A DNA stretch of 64,000 nucleotides from Terribacillus saccharophilus (GTDB taxonomy: Bacteria > Bacillota > Bacilli > Bacillales > Amphibacillaceae): positions 62,001-126,000 of the forward strand of contig NZ_NPBD01000015.1 of the NCBI RefSeq assembly GCF_002272745.1, written 5' to 3'. This document shows, one piece after another, positions 35,862-44,644 of this stretch. The position numbers and the translations under genes were made by a program. The notes below the pieces were generated by a model. The model saw only the letters and a list, made by a program, of their open reading frames with translations, ran no database searches and had not been told where the DNA came from. Every line of letters starts with the position of its first letter. Within the stretch, counting starts at the first letter, position 1.

Positions 35862-36890
35862 TCAGGTGAAATATTCAATTCTGGATTGCGGGAACATTTT
35901 ATAGATTGTGCTTCCTATTACATCCTTAATTTCTTCCTGCTCTTCATTCTGGTAGACGTATTTTCCAATACCATAGCGGCCCCATTTATATTTCCGTTTG
36001 CTTTCATCCAGCTCAAGCTTCGACATAGGATAATTTTTCTCGATAACGCGCTTTGCGGGCTTCGTGAATCGATGCTGAATCAATTCGAAGGTCAGGTTCT
36101 TTTTGGCATGTTCAGGCAAAGCTGCTTCCAGATGTTCGAGCATTTCCGGATAGCCCGTCTGCCAGCCGTCATGTAAATAGATCGGAGCAACGATGAATCC
36201 AAGTGGATACCCAGCCTCGGCTACTTTGACCGCAGCTTCGATGCGATCTTTCAATCTGGAGGTGCCTGGTTCGAAGTACTTGATTACATAATCATCATTA
36301 ATGCTGAAGCGGAATCGCGTCCGTCCCTGATGGTCTGCGTCCAGCAAATGATCCACATGAGCGAATTTCGTTACAAAGCGCAGTTGTCCGTGCTTGGACC
36401 GGCCGAAATATTCAATCGCATGTTTTAAAGTGTGCGTCAGATGATCGATACCAACAATATCTGATGTACAGGAAGCCTCAAACCGTGTTTCTTCTGGTGC
36501 TCTTTCCTGCATGTACTGCTCTGCTGCATCAAATATTTCATCTGTATTTACATACGTGCGGATATAAGGTTTGGATCCCATCGTCGTTTGCAGGTAACAA
36601 TAATGACAATGCCCCATGCAGCCTGTCGCAAATGGAATAGCGTATTCTGCTGAAGGTTTGGATGTATCGAATTTCAGTGTTTTCCGCACACCTACGACCA
36701 ACGTTGATTTGGCGGTACGGTACTTCTGGAAATCATTATCGCCCGGAAGGTTACGGACCTGATTGTGAGAAGTAGTCTCACGAATCTCCACTCCCATGTC
36801 CTGGAACTTGTTCTTCAGCTTCACTCCAAGCGGGTATTCCAATGCTCGAGGCTCTATATACACAAGCTGTGGCACAAACGGCTTAACCAT
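35862..36890 (-). CDS. splB: Spore photoproduct lyase
   Basis: 342 residues, radical SAM. GCMGHCHYC holds the CX3CX2C cluster and FEASCTSDIVGID holds the catalytic H-donor cysteine. Repairs the spore photoproduct in germinating spores. ATG 36890 after GGTGG; overlaps splA by 8 bases. Confidence 0.96.
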   Translation of the reverse strand: MVKPFVPQLVYIEPRALEYPLGVKLKNKFQDMGVEIRETTSHNQVRNLPGDNDFQKYRTAKSTLVVGVRKTLKFDTSKPSAEYAIPFATGCMGHCHYCYLQTTMGSKPYIRTYVNTDEIFDAAEQYMQERAPEETRFEASCTSDIVGIDHLTHTLKHAIEYFGRSKHGQLRFVTKFAHVDHLLDADHQGRTRFRFSINDDYVIKYFEPGTSRLKDRIEAAVKVAEAGYPLGFIVAPIYLHDGWQTGYPEMLEHLEAALPEHAKKNLTFELIQHRFTKPAKRVIEKNYPMSKLELDESKRKYKWGRYGIGKYVYQNEEQEEIKDVIGSTIYKMFPQSRIEYFT

Positions 36891-37128
36891 AATAACCACC
36901 ATCGGCTAAGCCAAAAGCGGACACATATGCTTCTTCCGCCTCTCCGAGATCCTGATAAACGGCCACCTCATCATTGAGCGGATAATAGGTTTCATACACA
37001 AACAAAGCCAGCTCACCTGGCTTTTCCGGGTTATGAACGACCGCTGCCTCCTGTATATTGGCTACTCCCTGTGCATGGGGATTGCGGATAATTACATAGA
37101 CGATTTCTCCTGCTTGAAAAGCATCCAT
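36883..37128 (-). CDS. splA: SplA, transcriptional regulator of spore photoproduct lyase operon
   Basis: 81 residues, TRAP-like small protein. FQAGEIVYVIIRNPHAQGVANI and YETYYPLNDEVAVY are the family core. Known in Bacillus subtilis as negative regulator of splAB. ATG 37128 with GGAGG seven bases ahead; overlaps splB. Confidence 0.88.
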   Translation of the reverse strand: MDAFQAGEIVYVIIRNPHAQGVANIQEAAVVHNPEKPGELALFVYETYYPLNDEVAVYQDLGEAEEAYVSAFGLADGGYYG

Positions 37129-37244
37129 TTCATTGCCTCCTTTGTACATACTGCGACTAGTATGCACACCTTGGATGAAAACAATGTAAAAAAATGAACC
37201 CTTTTCCAGGAAGTATGCGTCTACTTCTTAGAGGAGGGTTCATT

Positions 37245-37316
37245 ATGAAATGGATGATATATGTGTTCCTGCTATTTATCTTATCCTTTATCGGTTACTA
37301 TCTGCTAGTCAATTAA
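37245..37316 (+). CDS. Putative 23-residue single-helix membrane peptide
   Basis: ATG at 37245, eight bases behind GAGGAGGG, encodes 23 residues: a basic start MKWM and one hydrophobic helix ending YYLLVN. Stop lies one base before the convergent chemoreceptor stop. Too short for domain evidence; the site quality and clean hydrophobic helix argue for translation. Confidence 0.45.
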   Translation: MKWMIYVFLLFILSFIGYYLLVN

Positions 37317-37317
37317 C

Positions 37318-39030
37318 TTACACTCGGAAGCGAGCTATTGCAGTTTGGAGCTCCTCTGCCATAAATGCAAGTGAATTGGATGATGCCGCTATTTCCTGCA
37401 TAGCAGCAAGCTGCTGTTCTGTTGCAGCTGACACACTTTCCGTTGAAGCTGCTCCTTCTTCTGCTACCCCGTTCACGTCACCAAGTGACATATTGACGGA
37501 ATCTGTCCCTTTAATCATGCCTTCCAGAGCAACTCTCACCTCCCGGAATTCATCAACCAGACCCGCTACTGCAGTTTCAATCTGATGGAAAGAACCGCCA
37601 GCTTGATCCACAACTCGCGTACCAGCCTGTACTTCATCCGCCGCATGCTGCATCAGATCGATGGTTTTCGTCGTATCCTTTTGGATAAAATCGACCAAAG
37701 CAGCAATCTGCCCTGCTGCCCCTCTTGTTTCTTCAGCCAATTTACGCACCTCATCAGCGACTACTGCAAATCCTTTTCCATGTTCTCCAGCTTGAGCTGC
37801 CTCAATAGTCGCATTCAGTGCAAGAAGATTTGTCTGTGCAGAAATATCCGTGATAACACTCGTAATATCACTGATTTCCCGGGACCGTTTGTTCAGGCTG
37901 TCAATCGAAGCTGACAACTCCTGCACATGGGAAGTAATTGTATTCATTTGTTCGTTTACATCCCTGATTGCATGTACTCCCTGGACAGATAGTTGAGATG
38001 TCTTCTGTACCGCTTCTTCCACATTCTGGGCGTTTGAAGCTAGCTTATTCGTATGCTGATCCATATTACCCATTGTCCCTGTAGCTGTTGTAATTAGCTC
38101 TAGCTGCTGGACAGAACCCTCTGCCAGCTCCTGAACCGTTTTAGCTACATGTTCAGATGACGAACTGCTTTGTTCTGCACTAGCACTCAATTCCTCTGCA
38201 GATGCAGCCACTTGCTGGGACGTATCATTCACAACTCGGATAATAGACCGCATGCCATCTGCCATAGCATTATAAGAAGCTGTTAGTGCTCCCATCTCAT
38301 CCTTAGATTGATACGAACCATCAGAGCTGAAATCTCCATCTGCTGCTTTGCCCAATAAGTTTTGCAGTTCTTTCACTGGAGAGACAATAAGCTTCGATAT
38401 AAGGATGCCAATCGCAATTAATAGTATTAAAGCGACACCTATAACGCTTGATAATATGATTGTGGCCTGTCTTACGTCATCGTTCGCCTCATTGTATGTT
38501 TGTTCTGCTTCCTTTGTATTCTGCGCTTGCAGTTCTTGCAGTGTATCATTCACAGCGGTACGCTGCGGTATCTGCTCTTCAACAAAGAGATCGTAGGCTT
38601 CATCATTTTCATTCAGCAATGCAAACTTCAGAACACGGTTCCTAACGTCGTTCAGTTTACTGCGTTCTTGCTTATATGAGTCAAAGATTTTTTTATCTTC
38701 TGCTGACATACCGCTATTTTCCAGCTTTTTCAACTCATCCTCAACTTCTATCATGGATTCATTGAGCATTTTATTCAGCTCGTCATTCCTCGCTCCATCA
38801 GAAGTGAGCATCATTTCTAATACATACGCATCGTTCGCCCTATTATTGACGCGAATTTGGCTTAATGATAAATTCGGAAGCAGTTTCTCTTTGTACATCA
38901 ATTCTGCATCCTTCGCCATTTCTCGAGTATAAAATATACCAGCTGCTCCAACGGTTCCTAGCGCAATAGCTCCAACCAGGATCAAAATAAGCATCTTTGT
39001 CCTGATTTTCACATTCTTCAATAATTTCAT
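37318..39030 (-). CDS. Methyl-accepting chemotaxis protein
   Basis: 570 residues. TM1 near 13-33, an extracytoplasmic helical-bundle sensor (about 34-185, 4HB_MCP type), TM2 near 190-212, HAMP, then the signalling hairpin with [19 protein letters not shown] and [20 protein letters not shown]. Ligand unknown. ATG 39030 follows GGGAG; a sigmaD-type promoter lies upstream, fitting motility regulation. Confidence 0.93.
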   Translation of the reverse strand: MKLLKNVKIRTKMLILILVGAIALGTVGAAGIFYTREMAKDAELMYKEKLLPNLSLSQIRVNNRANDAYVLEMMLTSDGARNDELNKMLNESMIEVEDELKKLENSGMSAEDKKIFDSYKQERSKLNDVRNRVLKFALLNENDEAYDLFVEEQIPQRTAVNDTLQELQAQNTKEAEQTYNEANDDVRQATIILSSVIGVALILLIAIGILISKLIVSPVKELQNLLGKAADGDFSSDGSYQSKDEMGALTASYNAMADGMRSIIRVVNDTSQQVAASAEELSASAEQSSSSSEHVAKTVQELAEGSVQQLELITTATGTMGNMDQHTNKLASNAQNVEEAVQKTSQLSVQGVHAIRDVNEQMNTITSHVQELSASIDSLNKRSREISDITSVITDISAQTNLLALNATIEAAQAGEHGKGFAVVADEVRKLAEETRGAAGQIAALVDFIQKDTTKTIDLMQHAADEVQAGTRVVDQAGGSFHQIETAVAGLVDEFREVRVALEGMIKGTDSVNMSLGDVNGVAEEGAASTESVSAATEQQLAAMQEIAASSNSLAFMAEELQTAIARFRV

Positions 39031-39093
39031 TCCAGCATCTCCCTGATGATAGCTATTACACAGCCACTTCCACACTGTATAATGACTTTCAAT

Positions 39094-39120
39094 ATATCGG
39101 CAGGCTATCCAGAACTTGAA
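39094..39120 (-). promoter_or_regulatory. Candidate sigmaD promoter of the chemoreceptor gene
   Basis: Minus strand has a perfect GCCGATAT -10 (39101-39094) with TTCA/TCAA 14-15 bases upstream (consensus TAAA-N15-GCCGATAT). It is about 64 bases before the chemoreceptor start, the expected class for motility genes. Confidence 0.65.
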
Positions 39121-39173
39121 GGTATTTTTAAGAAAATGTAAAATATTTTGATCCATTTTGTAAATATAGTTAA

Positions 39174-39218
39174 AAACCCTATTTTCAATCGGACTTAATC
39201 CAATTGATAATAGGGTTT
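39174..39218 (-). terminator. Terminator of the EAL/YjbQ operon
   Basis: AAACCCTAT (39174-39182) pairs with ATAGGGTTT (39210-39218); inner bases can extend the stem with CAAT/ATTG. U-rich on the minus strand (TTTTTAAC). Confidence 0.6.
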
Positions 39219-39222
39219 CTTA

Positions 39223-40257
39223 TTACCTGGAAGGGAACAGCAAATCTCCTGAGGCAGCTTCAGAACTAGGTTTCCCGATAAAGTAGCCTTGGGCCAAATC
39301 CATTCCAATCTGTTTACAGAATGAAAGTTCCTCCTGTCTTTCGATGCCTTCTGCCAGCACCTTCGTGCCAAGAAGGCTGGCAACCTCAATTACTTTATAC
39401 AGGAATTCCTGTTTCTGCGTATCACTGTCGCAGTAAGATATGTATGCTCTGTCAATCTTGACGAAATCGGGTTCCAGCTCTTTGAGCAGTTCAAGCGTGG
39501 AATAGCCTGATCCAACATCATCCAAGGCTACCATCATGCCTTCTTGCTTATACCGTTTGAAAATACGTTTCAAGCGGGCAACGTCATCCAATTTCTCAGT
39601 TTCAACTACCTCGAATACAAGGTCTTTCGGATTTACTCCATATTCATCGACTGTATGGAATGTCTGCCTTAGACAGAAATCCGGATTATAAATAGTTGAT
39701 GGCAGGAAATTGATGAAGCTTTTCACTCCATCTGATATTGCTTCCTGTGCTCTTTTCCTGACTGCAGACTTTCTCGCACGCTGATCGAGCATACTAGTGA
39801 GGCCTGCTTCTGCCGCAAAATTAAATAGAGCAGCCGGTGAGACTTCCCGTTTGTCTGCGCGCAGCAAATGCTCGAATCCGAAGATTTTCTCATCTTCCAT
39901 AGAGATGATCGGCTGCAGAAAAGATTGAAATGCTCCCTTTTGGACAATCTCTGTGAATTGTGGGAATTGAACACGCTGGAGCAACTCTTCGACAGATACC
40001 ATTGGGTAACTATTTGTTACTTTCTTTGCGACGGTACACCTTACACCTGATATACTTTGACTTCTTATAGACAAGAGCATCTGCTCTAGCTGCTGTACGC
40101 TGAAATATTGGTAAATCGTATATGTATCTTCCTGTTTGAGCGGATTACCTAGAGATAAATTCCTGTATGATTCTGGTGACCGCATCAGCAATTCACCCTT
40201 TTCCGGTATATCAAGGACTGTCCCGCACATTGCACATACAGACAGCTGGTCCATCAC
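39223..40257 (-). CDS. EAL-domain c-di-GMP phosphodiesterase
   Basis: 344 residues. Residues 1-90 hold an N-terminal module with CAMCG (8-12), a possible zinc or redox site. The EAL domain at about 105-335 keeps the catalytic set: FEHLLR (E), FINFLPS (N), VVETE (E), ALDDVGSG (DD), FVKIDR (K), LAEGIE (E) and QGYFIGKP (Q), so catalysis is likely. It cleaves c-di-GMP in the cytosol. Its start overlaps the yjbQ stop (GTGATG), so the two are translated together. Confidence 0.85.
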   Translation of the reverse strand: MMDQLSVCAMCGTVLDIPEKGELLMRSPESYRNLSLGNPLKQEDTYTIYQYFSVQQLEQMLLSIRSQSISGVRCTVAKKVTNSYPMVSVEELLQRVQFPQFTEIVQKGAFQSFLQPIISMEDEKIFGFEHLLRADKREVSPAALFNFAAEAGLTSMLDQRARKSAVRKRAQEAISDGVKSFINFLPSTIYNPDFCLRQTFHTVDEYGVNPKDLVFEVVETEKLDDVARLKRIFKRYKQEGMMVALDDVGSGYSTLELLKELEPDFVKIDRAYISYCDSDTQKQEFLYKVIEVASLLGTKVLAEGIERQEELSFCKQIGMDLAQGYFIGKPSSEAASGDLLFPSR

Positions 40258-40667
40258 GCATCATCCCTTTCAGACGAAAGTACTTGAACTGCATATTTCC
40301 GTGATCTGGGCCCATCGAACTCACAAAAATAAACACCTTGCCAAGTTCCTAATACGAGCTTGCCATCTGAGATAAGCACTGTCTGAGCATGTCCGACTGT
40401 ACTTGTCTTCAAATGAGCTGCCGTATTTCCCTCTGCATGCAAATCCAGTTCGTGTTTCCAAGGATATACCTCCCTGAGCCTGCGGAGGAAATCCCGCTTT
40501 ACATCAGGATCAGCATTCTCATTTACTGTGATACCCGCAGTCGTATGTAAAGAGGAAATGACTGCTATCCCCTCCTGAATGCCGAGTGATTGGATATAAT
40601 TTTGAATAGAGTCGGTAATTTCAATCATGTCATCATGGTGCTTTGTCACTATAGGGAATATGTCCAT
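40254..40667 (-). CDS. YjbQ/UPF0047 family protein
   Basis: 137 residues. [19 protein letters not shown] and [18 protein letters not shown] with [16 protein letters not shown] are the family fingerprints with two histidines that bind metal. Members show weak thiamine-phosphate synthase activity; physiological role uncertain. ATG 40667 with AGGAGG ahead. Cotranscribed with the EAL gene. Confidence 0.88.
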   Translation of the reverse strand: MDIFPIVTKHHDDMIEITDSIQNYIQSLGIQEGIAVISSLHTTAGITVNENADPDVKRDFLRRLREVYPWKHELDLHAEGNTAAHLKTSTVGHAQTVLISDGKLVLGTWQGVYFCEFDGPRSRKYAVQVLSSERDDA

Positions 40668-40745
40668 AGCCCTACCTCCTATCCGTTCCTATACCCGAAT
40701 TTATTCGACATTATTCTACATAAACCTTTTTATATTAAAAAAATT

Positions 40746-40778
40746 AAAAAGCAGTCTGCATGAAGCAGACTGCTTTTT
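40746..40778 (-). terminator. Terminator downstream of flavodoxin gene
   Basis: AAAAAGCAGTCTGC and GCAGACTGCTTTTT form a perfect 14-bp stem with a five-base loop, overlapping the end of the flavodoxin coding region. Confidence 0.85.
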
Positions 40779-41248
40779 TAAATGCTACGCTCTTTATCTA
40801 CTTCAGTTGCAAACGAAGCAGCGAATTCCTGACAGTTACGGATATCCTCGTCTTCTGGGGATAGGTCAACTTTCAGAGTCTCCAGAACGATTTCCGCTCC
40901 GCGCTCTTTGAATTTTTCCTGGAATGTATCAATTGCAGCACCATAGCTTGCATAGATAGAATCACATGATCCGAAAAGGGCCACCGGCTTGCCATCCAGT
41001 TCTATGTCATCCAGCTCATCGTAGAAATCCTCTATTTCGTAAGGGATATCTCCATCTCCCCATGTATAGGTGCCCATTAAGATACCATCATAATCGGTCA
41101 TCGTAAAAACGTCTAACTGATCTATATCAATTTGGAGCTTCGTTACCTCCACTCCTTTTTCTTCCAAAGTCTGTTCCATAATGTCAGCCATTTCTTCTGT
41201 ATTGCCTGACATACTGGTGAATGCTATCAGTACACTTGCCACCTTCAT
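40778..41248 (-). CDS. Short-chain flavodoxin
   Basis: 156 residues. FMN phosphate loop FTSMSGNTEEMA near residue 10, GTYTWGDGDIPYEIEDF and FGSCDSIY isoalloxazine loops. Low-potential electron carrier resembling YkuN/YkuP, which replace ferredoxin under iron limitation; the Fur-box upstream supports that role. Confidence 0.9.
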   Translation of the reverse strand: MKVASVLIAFTSMSGNTEEMADIMEQTLEEKGVEVTKLQIDIDQLDVFTMTDYDGILMGTYTWGDGDIPYEIEDFYDELDDIELDGKPVALFGSCDSIYASYGAAIDTFQEKFKERGAEIVLETLKVDLSPEDEDIRNCQEFAASFATEVDKERSI

Positions 41249-41278
41249 TCACTTCCCTTCATCTGCTCTCATTTTAAT

Positions 41279-41293
41279 TGATAACAATTCTCA
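41279..41293. promoter_or_regulatory. Fur box upstream of flavodoxin
   Basis: TGATAAC-A-ATTCTCA matches the Bacillus 7-1-7 Fur motif (TGATAAT-N-ATTATCA) at 12 of 14 positions, 31 bases before the flavodoxin start. Confidence 0.65.
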
Positions 41294-41320
41294 ATGTCAA
41301 ATAGAGCACGTCAGGAAGCT

Positions 41321-41524
41321 TCAGTTTCCTTTTACTGCTTTATAGGCAAGTTTGAAATTTTTTTTGGTATCCTCGCCAAAGAGATTGATATCTCCTTCGA
41401 AAATCTGCTCGACTGTGAGCTGATACGCTTGTTCTTCAGTACAGCCGCGCGTATTCATCAGCAGGCGAAAGTAGGATAAGAAATATTCCTCACTCAGTAT
41501 CGCCGCGTTTTTCATCATAATCAT
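41321..41524 (-). CDS. Small hypothetical helical protein
   Basis: 67 residues, soluble, mostly helical (SEEYFLSYFRLLMNTRGCTE, AYQLTVEQIFEGDINLFGED). Start ATG 41524 has AAGGAAAGG ahead. Isolated between flavodoxin and crcB. No family recognised. Confidence 0.6.
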   Translation of the reverse strand: MIMMKNAAILSEEYFLSYFRLLMNTRGCTEEQAYQLTVEQIFEGDINLFGEDTKKNFKLAYKAVKGN

Positions 41525-41621
41525 ACTACCTTTCCTTCTAAATCCATCCTATTAGCGTAACACATATAATGGGGTATAATACAGGCATACAGCATTATAT
41601 GCGGAAAAAGAAGGTTTGTGT

Positions 41622-42014
41622 ATGAAAATGTATTTCGCAATTGGCTGCGGGGGGAGTATTGGTGCGCTTCTCCGTTATCTGGTAGGAGCATTAGTGCCGC
41701 AGATCGGCAATTTTCCTTCGGGAACGCTTTGCATCAATATTATTGGCTGTTTCGCTATGGGGTATTTGACTAACTTTGTGAAAAGGCGCGACTTTGCAGA
41801 TAAACCTGCACTATCTAAAGCACTGACAACTGGCATGATTGGAGCATTTACAACTTTTTCGACGGTCAGCCTGGAAACAGCTCTTCTTGTCCAAAATGGT
41901 ATGGCACATATCGGATTGATTTATCTCGCTTCTAGTACAACGGGCGGTTTAGCTGCGCTGCTCCTAGGTCTTCGGCTTTCGCCAAATCCAGTCCAAAAGG
42001 AGCAGTCCATATGA
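41622..42014 (+). CDS. crcB: Fluoride channel FluC/CrcB, first paralogue
   Basis: 130 residues, four helices. GCGGSIGALLRYLVG, NIIGCFAMGYLTNF and TTGMIGAFTTFSTVSLE carry the Asn and Phe-box of fluoride channels. ATG 41622 has GAAGG six bases ahead. Overlaps the second crcB by 4 bases; Gram-positive Fluc channels are often encoded as pairs. Confidence 0.93.
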   Translation: MKMYFAIGCGGSIGALLRYLVGALVPQIGNFPSGTLCINIIGCFAMGYLTNFVKRRDFADKPALSKALTTGMIGAFTTFSTVSLETALLVQNGMAHIGLIYLASSTTGGLAALLLGLRLSPNPVQKEQSI

Positions 42015-42355
42015 GTATTATCTTTGTACTTGCAGGCGGCTGGATCGGAGCAATTTCTCGTTACGAAATAAGCAGAAGAGTAGAGACATTCTGGAGGAAC
42101 GACTTTCCGCTTGGGACCTTCCTGATCAATATTACAGGTTCCTTTTTAATCGGAATTGTGTATCAAGCTGGTTTGGGTTCGGGCTGGCAGAACTTCCTCG
42201 CCGTCGGATTTCTCGGCTCATTTACAACATTCTCCACCTTCTTCCTGGAGATCGCCCAATTGGGGAGCAGAAGGCGAATTATCCTTGCAATCAGTTATTT
42301 ACTAAGCAGTTATATCATTGGCATAATATTAGCTTTCCTGGCACTATCCATATAA
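42011..42355 (+). CDS. crcB: Fluoride channel FluC/CrcB, second paralogue
   Basis: 114 residues. GGWIGAISRYEISRRVE, NITGSFLIGIVYQ and GFLGSFTTFSTFFLEI match the family. ATGA overlap with the first copy; the products may form a heterodimer. No fluoride riboswitch was found ahead of the pair. Confidence 0.93.
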   Translation: MSIIFVLAGGWIGAISRYEISRRVETFWRNDFPLGTFLINITGSFLIGIVYQAGLGSGWQNFLAVGFLGSFTTFSTFFLEIAQLGSRRRIILAISYLLSSYIIGIILAFLALSI

Positions 42356-42388
42356 AAAGGGCACTGCTTTTAGCAGTGCCCCTTTTTT
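42354..42388. terminator. Bidirectional terminator
   Basis: GGGCACTGC and GCAGTGCCC form a perfect stem (42359-42367 with 42373-42381) flanked by A and T runs; shared by crcB pair and the convergent DUF4064 operon. Confidence 0.88.
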
Positions 42389-42391
42389 CAT

Positions 42392-42817
42392 TTAATAGTT
42401 CTCTATCGTGTTATCGTTTGTATCAATCGGTTTCCGTACTATTGCAAGGATACCTGCAACCAGATAAAGAATTGCGGGAACAGCAGCAACGAAAATAGTT
42501 AATAGTGCTGATAATACTGCCGTTACGATGAAAATAACGCCAGAAACTGTGGAACTGCTGTTACGACGTAAAAGTACAAGAGCAACTACACCTAGAATAG
42601 CTGCAATAGCACTGATTATCACATAATACCAGCCAATGCCTCCGAAAAGATTACTGACGATATCGGCTTCTTCTGCTGTAAATTCAGGGTCATTCCGAAT
42701 ATCTTCTGCTATAAAGTCTCCGGTTGCTCCAATGAATACACCAACTAAAATCGCACCTAAGGCATTGAAAGCAACACCTATAATCCCTAAAACAAATTCC
42801 GCAGTACGCTTGATCAA
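42392..42817 (-). CDS. DUF4064 membrane protein, copy 3 of operon
   Basis: 141 residues, four helices, begins MIKRTAEFVLGIIGVAFNALG and ends LYLVAGILAIVRKP. TTG start after GGGAAGAAG. Paralogous to the two genes upstream; insert between TM1 and TM2 is acidic (RNDPEFTAEEAD). Function unknown. Confidence 0.85.
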   Translation of the reverse strand: MIKRTAEFVLGIIGVAFNALGAILVGVFIGATGDFIAEDIRNDPEFTAEEADIVSNLFGGIGWYYVIISAIAAILGVVALVLLRRNSSSTVSGVIFIVTAVLSALLTIFVAAVPAILYLVAGILAIVRKPIDTNDNTIENY

Positions 42818-42837
42818 TCTTCTTCCCTCTTTCTCTC

Positions 42838-43251
42838 TTATTGTCTGATCTCATCTGCTGGTCTTCTTGCCAGCACCATGACGCCCGCAATAATATAAAC
42901 CATACCGCCGATAAAACCAGATAGGAAAGTACCAATAGAACCTACTAATGCCACGATTATCAGCATGATGCCAATACCTGTCTGCTTACGATCCGTCTTC
43001 AGTCTCACTGCTGCCACAATACCCAAGATGGCACTAATGACACTCACAATAATGACAAAAATTCCAATGGAACCTGCGATATCAGCGATCATTCCAGTAT
43101 CAACTGTCTGATCAACTCCACTTTCCAGGATCTGTTCGCGAGCAGCCTCTGGATCGTATGTAGCAACCTGAACTGTTGTCATGACCGCAGTAATGAGGAA
43201 GACAATTGCACCAATGATGGCAAGTACCTTCTCCGCTGTTCGTTTCAACAT
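42838..43251 (-). CDS. DUF4064 membrane protein, copy 2 of operon
   Basis: 137 residues, four helices: MLKRTAEKVLAIIGAIVFLI start, acidic loop DPEAAREQILESGVD, and VYIIAGVMVLARRP end. 20-bp gap to the next copy. Function unknown. Confidence 0.85.
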   Translation of the reverse strand: MLKRTAEKVLAIIGAIVFLITAVMTTVQVATYDPEAAREQILESGVDQTVDTGMIADIAGSIGIFVIIVSVISAILGIVAAVRLKTDRKQTGIGIMLIIVALVGSIGTFLSGFIGGMVYIIAGVMVLARRPADEIRQ

Positions 43252-43277
43252 GTCAAACCTCCTTCCTGCGTTACTTC

Positions 43278-43700
43278 TTAATACGTTTCTCCTCTATCAT
43301 TATATTGCTCAACAGGCTTTCGCACAATCGCCATGATACCTGCGATCAAGTAAAGGATGCCCCCGATAATACCTGTAAAGACAGAGAGAATCGTACCAAG
43401 CACTGCTGTTATGATAAGAAGAATGCCTGCTCCTGTTGCTTTTTTATTTGGTTTTAGCATAACCAGAGAAACAAAACCAAGAATAGCACATATCACGTAT
43501 AGGATAATGAACCAGATAGACATTCCTGTCACGAGATCAGTAAACATAGAAGCATCCTCTTGCGTTAAACCTTGGTTTACGAGTTCATTAGTAGTCGCTT
43601 CATCAGCTCCTCCAAGACCTATACCTGACCAAACCGCAAAGATAAGAAACAAAACCGCTCCAATAATTGCCAACACTTTTTCTGTCGTTCTTTTTACCAT
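43278..43700 (-). CDS. DUF4064 membrane protein, copy 1 of operon
   Basis: 140 residues, four helices: MVKRTTEKVLAIIGAVLFLI start, loop with ELVNQGLTQEDASMF, and LYLIAGIMAIVRKP end. Follows the ABC permease by 20 bases, so belongs to the same operon. Function unknown. Confidence 0.85.
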   Translation of the reverse strand: MVKRTTEKVLAIIGAVLFLIFAVWSGIGLGGADEATTNELVNQGLTQEDASMFTDLVTGMSIWFIILYVICAILGFVSLVMLKPNKKATGAGILLIITAVLGTILSVFTGIIGGILYLIAGIMAIVRKPVEQYNDRGETY

Positions 43701-43720
43701 TTAAATTCCCCTCTCTTATT

Positions 43721-44644
43721 TTAATGACCCGCTACATCGCGTTTTGCGAACAATACCCATCCTACGACCAAAAAGATAAGATAATACACAATTATGGTCA
43801 CTACCGCGAATGTAAGCGTTAAATCATCAATTAATTTCATACCCGTTGTGAATTGGGTCAAATCCAAATTTGAAAATAGAACATACTTCGCAAACGGCTT
43901 ATCGTAAATAAACGGGATGACGGTGGTGCCGGCGAACATAAGGAATATAGACGTTCCAATTGCCAAGGCACCATTACGAAGCGCAGCAGATATCATGAAG
44001 GCGAACGTTGCCCATACGACCAACTTGACTAGCTGAAGCCCATAGTCCTGCGCAATTCGCGTCCATACAGATATCTCGACGACTTCCCCATCCTTTACTT
44101 GCAGCATGGATCCATCGCCTCCAAGACCGAAGAACAGCATCCCGAATAACCAAGAAAAGATGAATAGTACAATTAATGCAGTTAAAGCAAATAAAAGTAC
44201 ACTTGTATACTTCGCAAAAAATATTTTCGTTCTGGTTGCTGGCCGAATCAATAATAGCTTGATAGTTCCCCACCGGTACTCATTTGCTATTATTCCGCCA
44301 GCAACTATGATAGTCAACAAGCTGAGCACACTTGTCATATAATTACCTTGGTAAAGGAATTCCCAAGCAGTCATCCCTTCAGGCTTTAAGTCATTTTCAA
44401 TCCGATAGTTATTGATCAATATATTCGAATCAGCCGGGTCGAATTCCGCAAGTGATTCGTTTTCCTCTTGTAATTGCTGCTTCCACGTCGCATCATCATA
44501 ATCTGATACAAACCCATCTGCTGTCCGCATCAAAATAGCAAATCCAAGTACCACCACTATAAGAATGCCAAGCATGATCCAGGTCGCCAGCTGGCTGTAT
44601 AACTTGGTTTGCTCGTTACGCACAAGCTGGAAAAAGTTACTCAA
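43721..44644 (-). CDS. ABC-2 type permease (BcrB-like)
   Basis: 307 residues, six helices with an extracytoplasmic loop after TM1. Start moved to TTG 44644, nine bases behind GGAG, giving (M)SNFFQLVRNEQTKLY, which aligns with the TTG-started paralogue at 50488 (MSKFIGLIRNE). GIIANEYRWGTIKLLLIRP is the typical ABC-2 motif. Pairs with the ATPase upstream. Confidence 0.83.
   Translation of the reverse strand: MSNFFQLVRNEQTKLYSQLATWIMLGILIVVVLGFAILMRTADGFVSDYDDATWKQQLQEENESLAEFDPADSNILINNYRIENDLKPEGMTAWEFLYQGNYMTSVLSLLTIIVAGGIIANEYRWGTIKLLLIRPATRTKIFFAKYTSVLLFALTALIVLFIFSWLFGMLFFGLGGDGSMLQVKDGEVVEISVWTRIAQDYGLQLVKLVVWATFAFMISAALRNGALAIGTSIFLMFAGTTVIPFIYDKPFAKYVLFSNLDLTQFTTGMKLIDDLTLTFAVVTIIVYYLIFLVVGWVLFAKRDVAGH

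Noticed and set aside
41530-41621. Possible fluoride riboswitch ahead of crcB
   Set aside because: No conserved fluoride aptamer blocks could be found; only two TATAAT-like promoter boxes are present.
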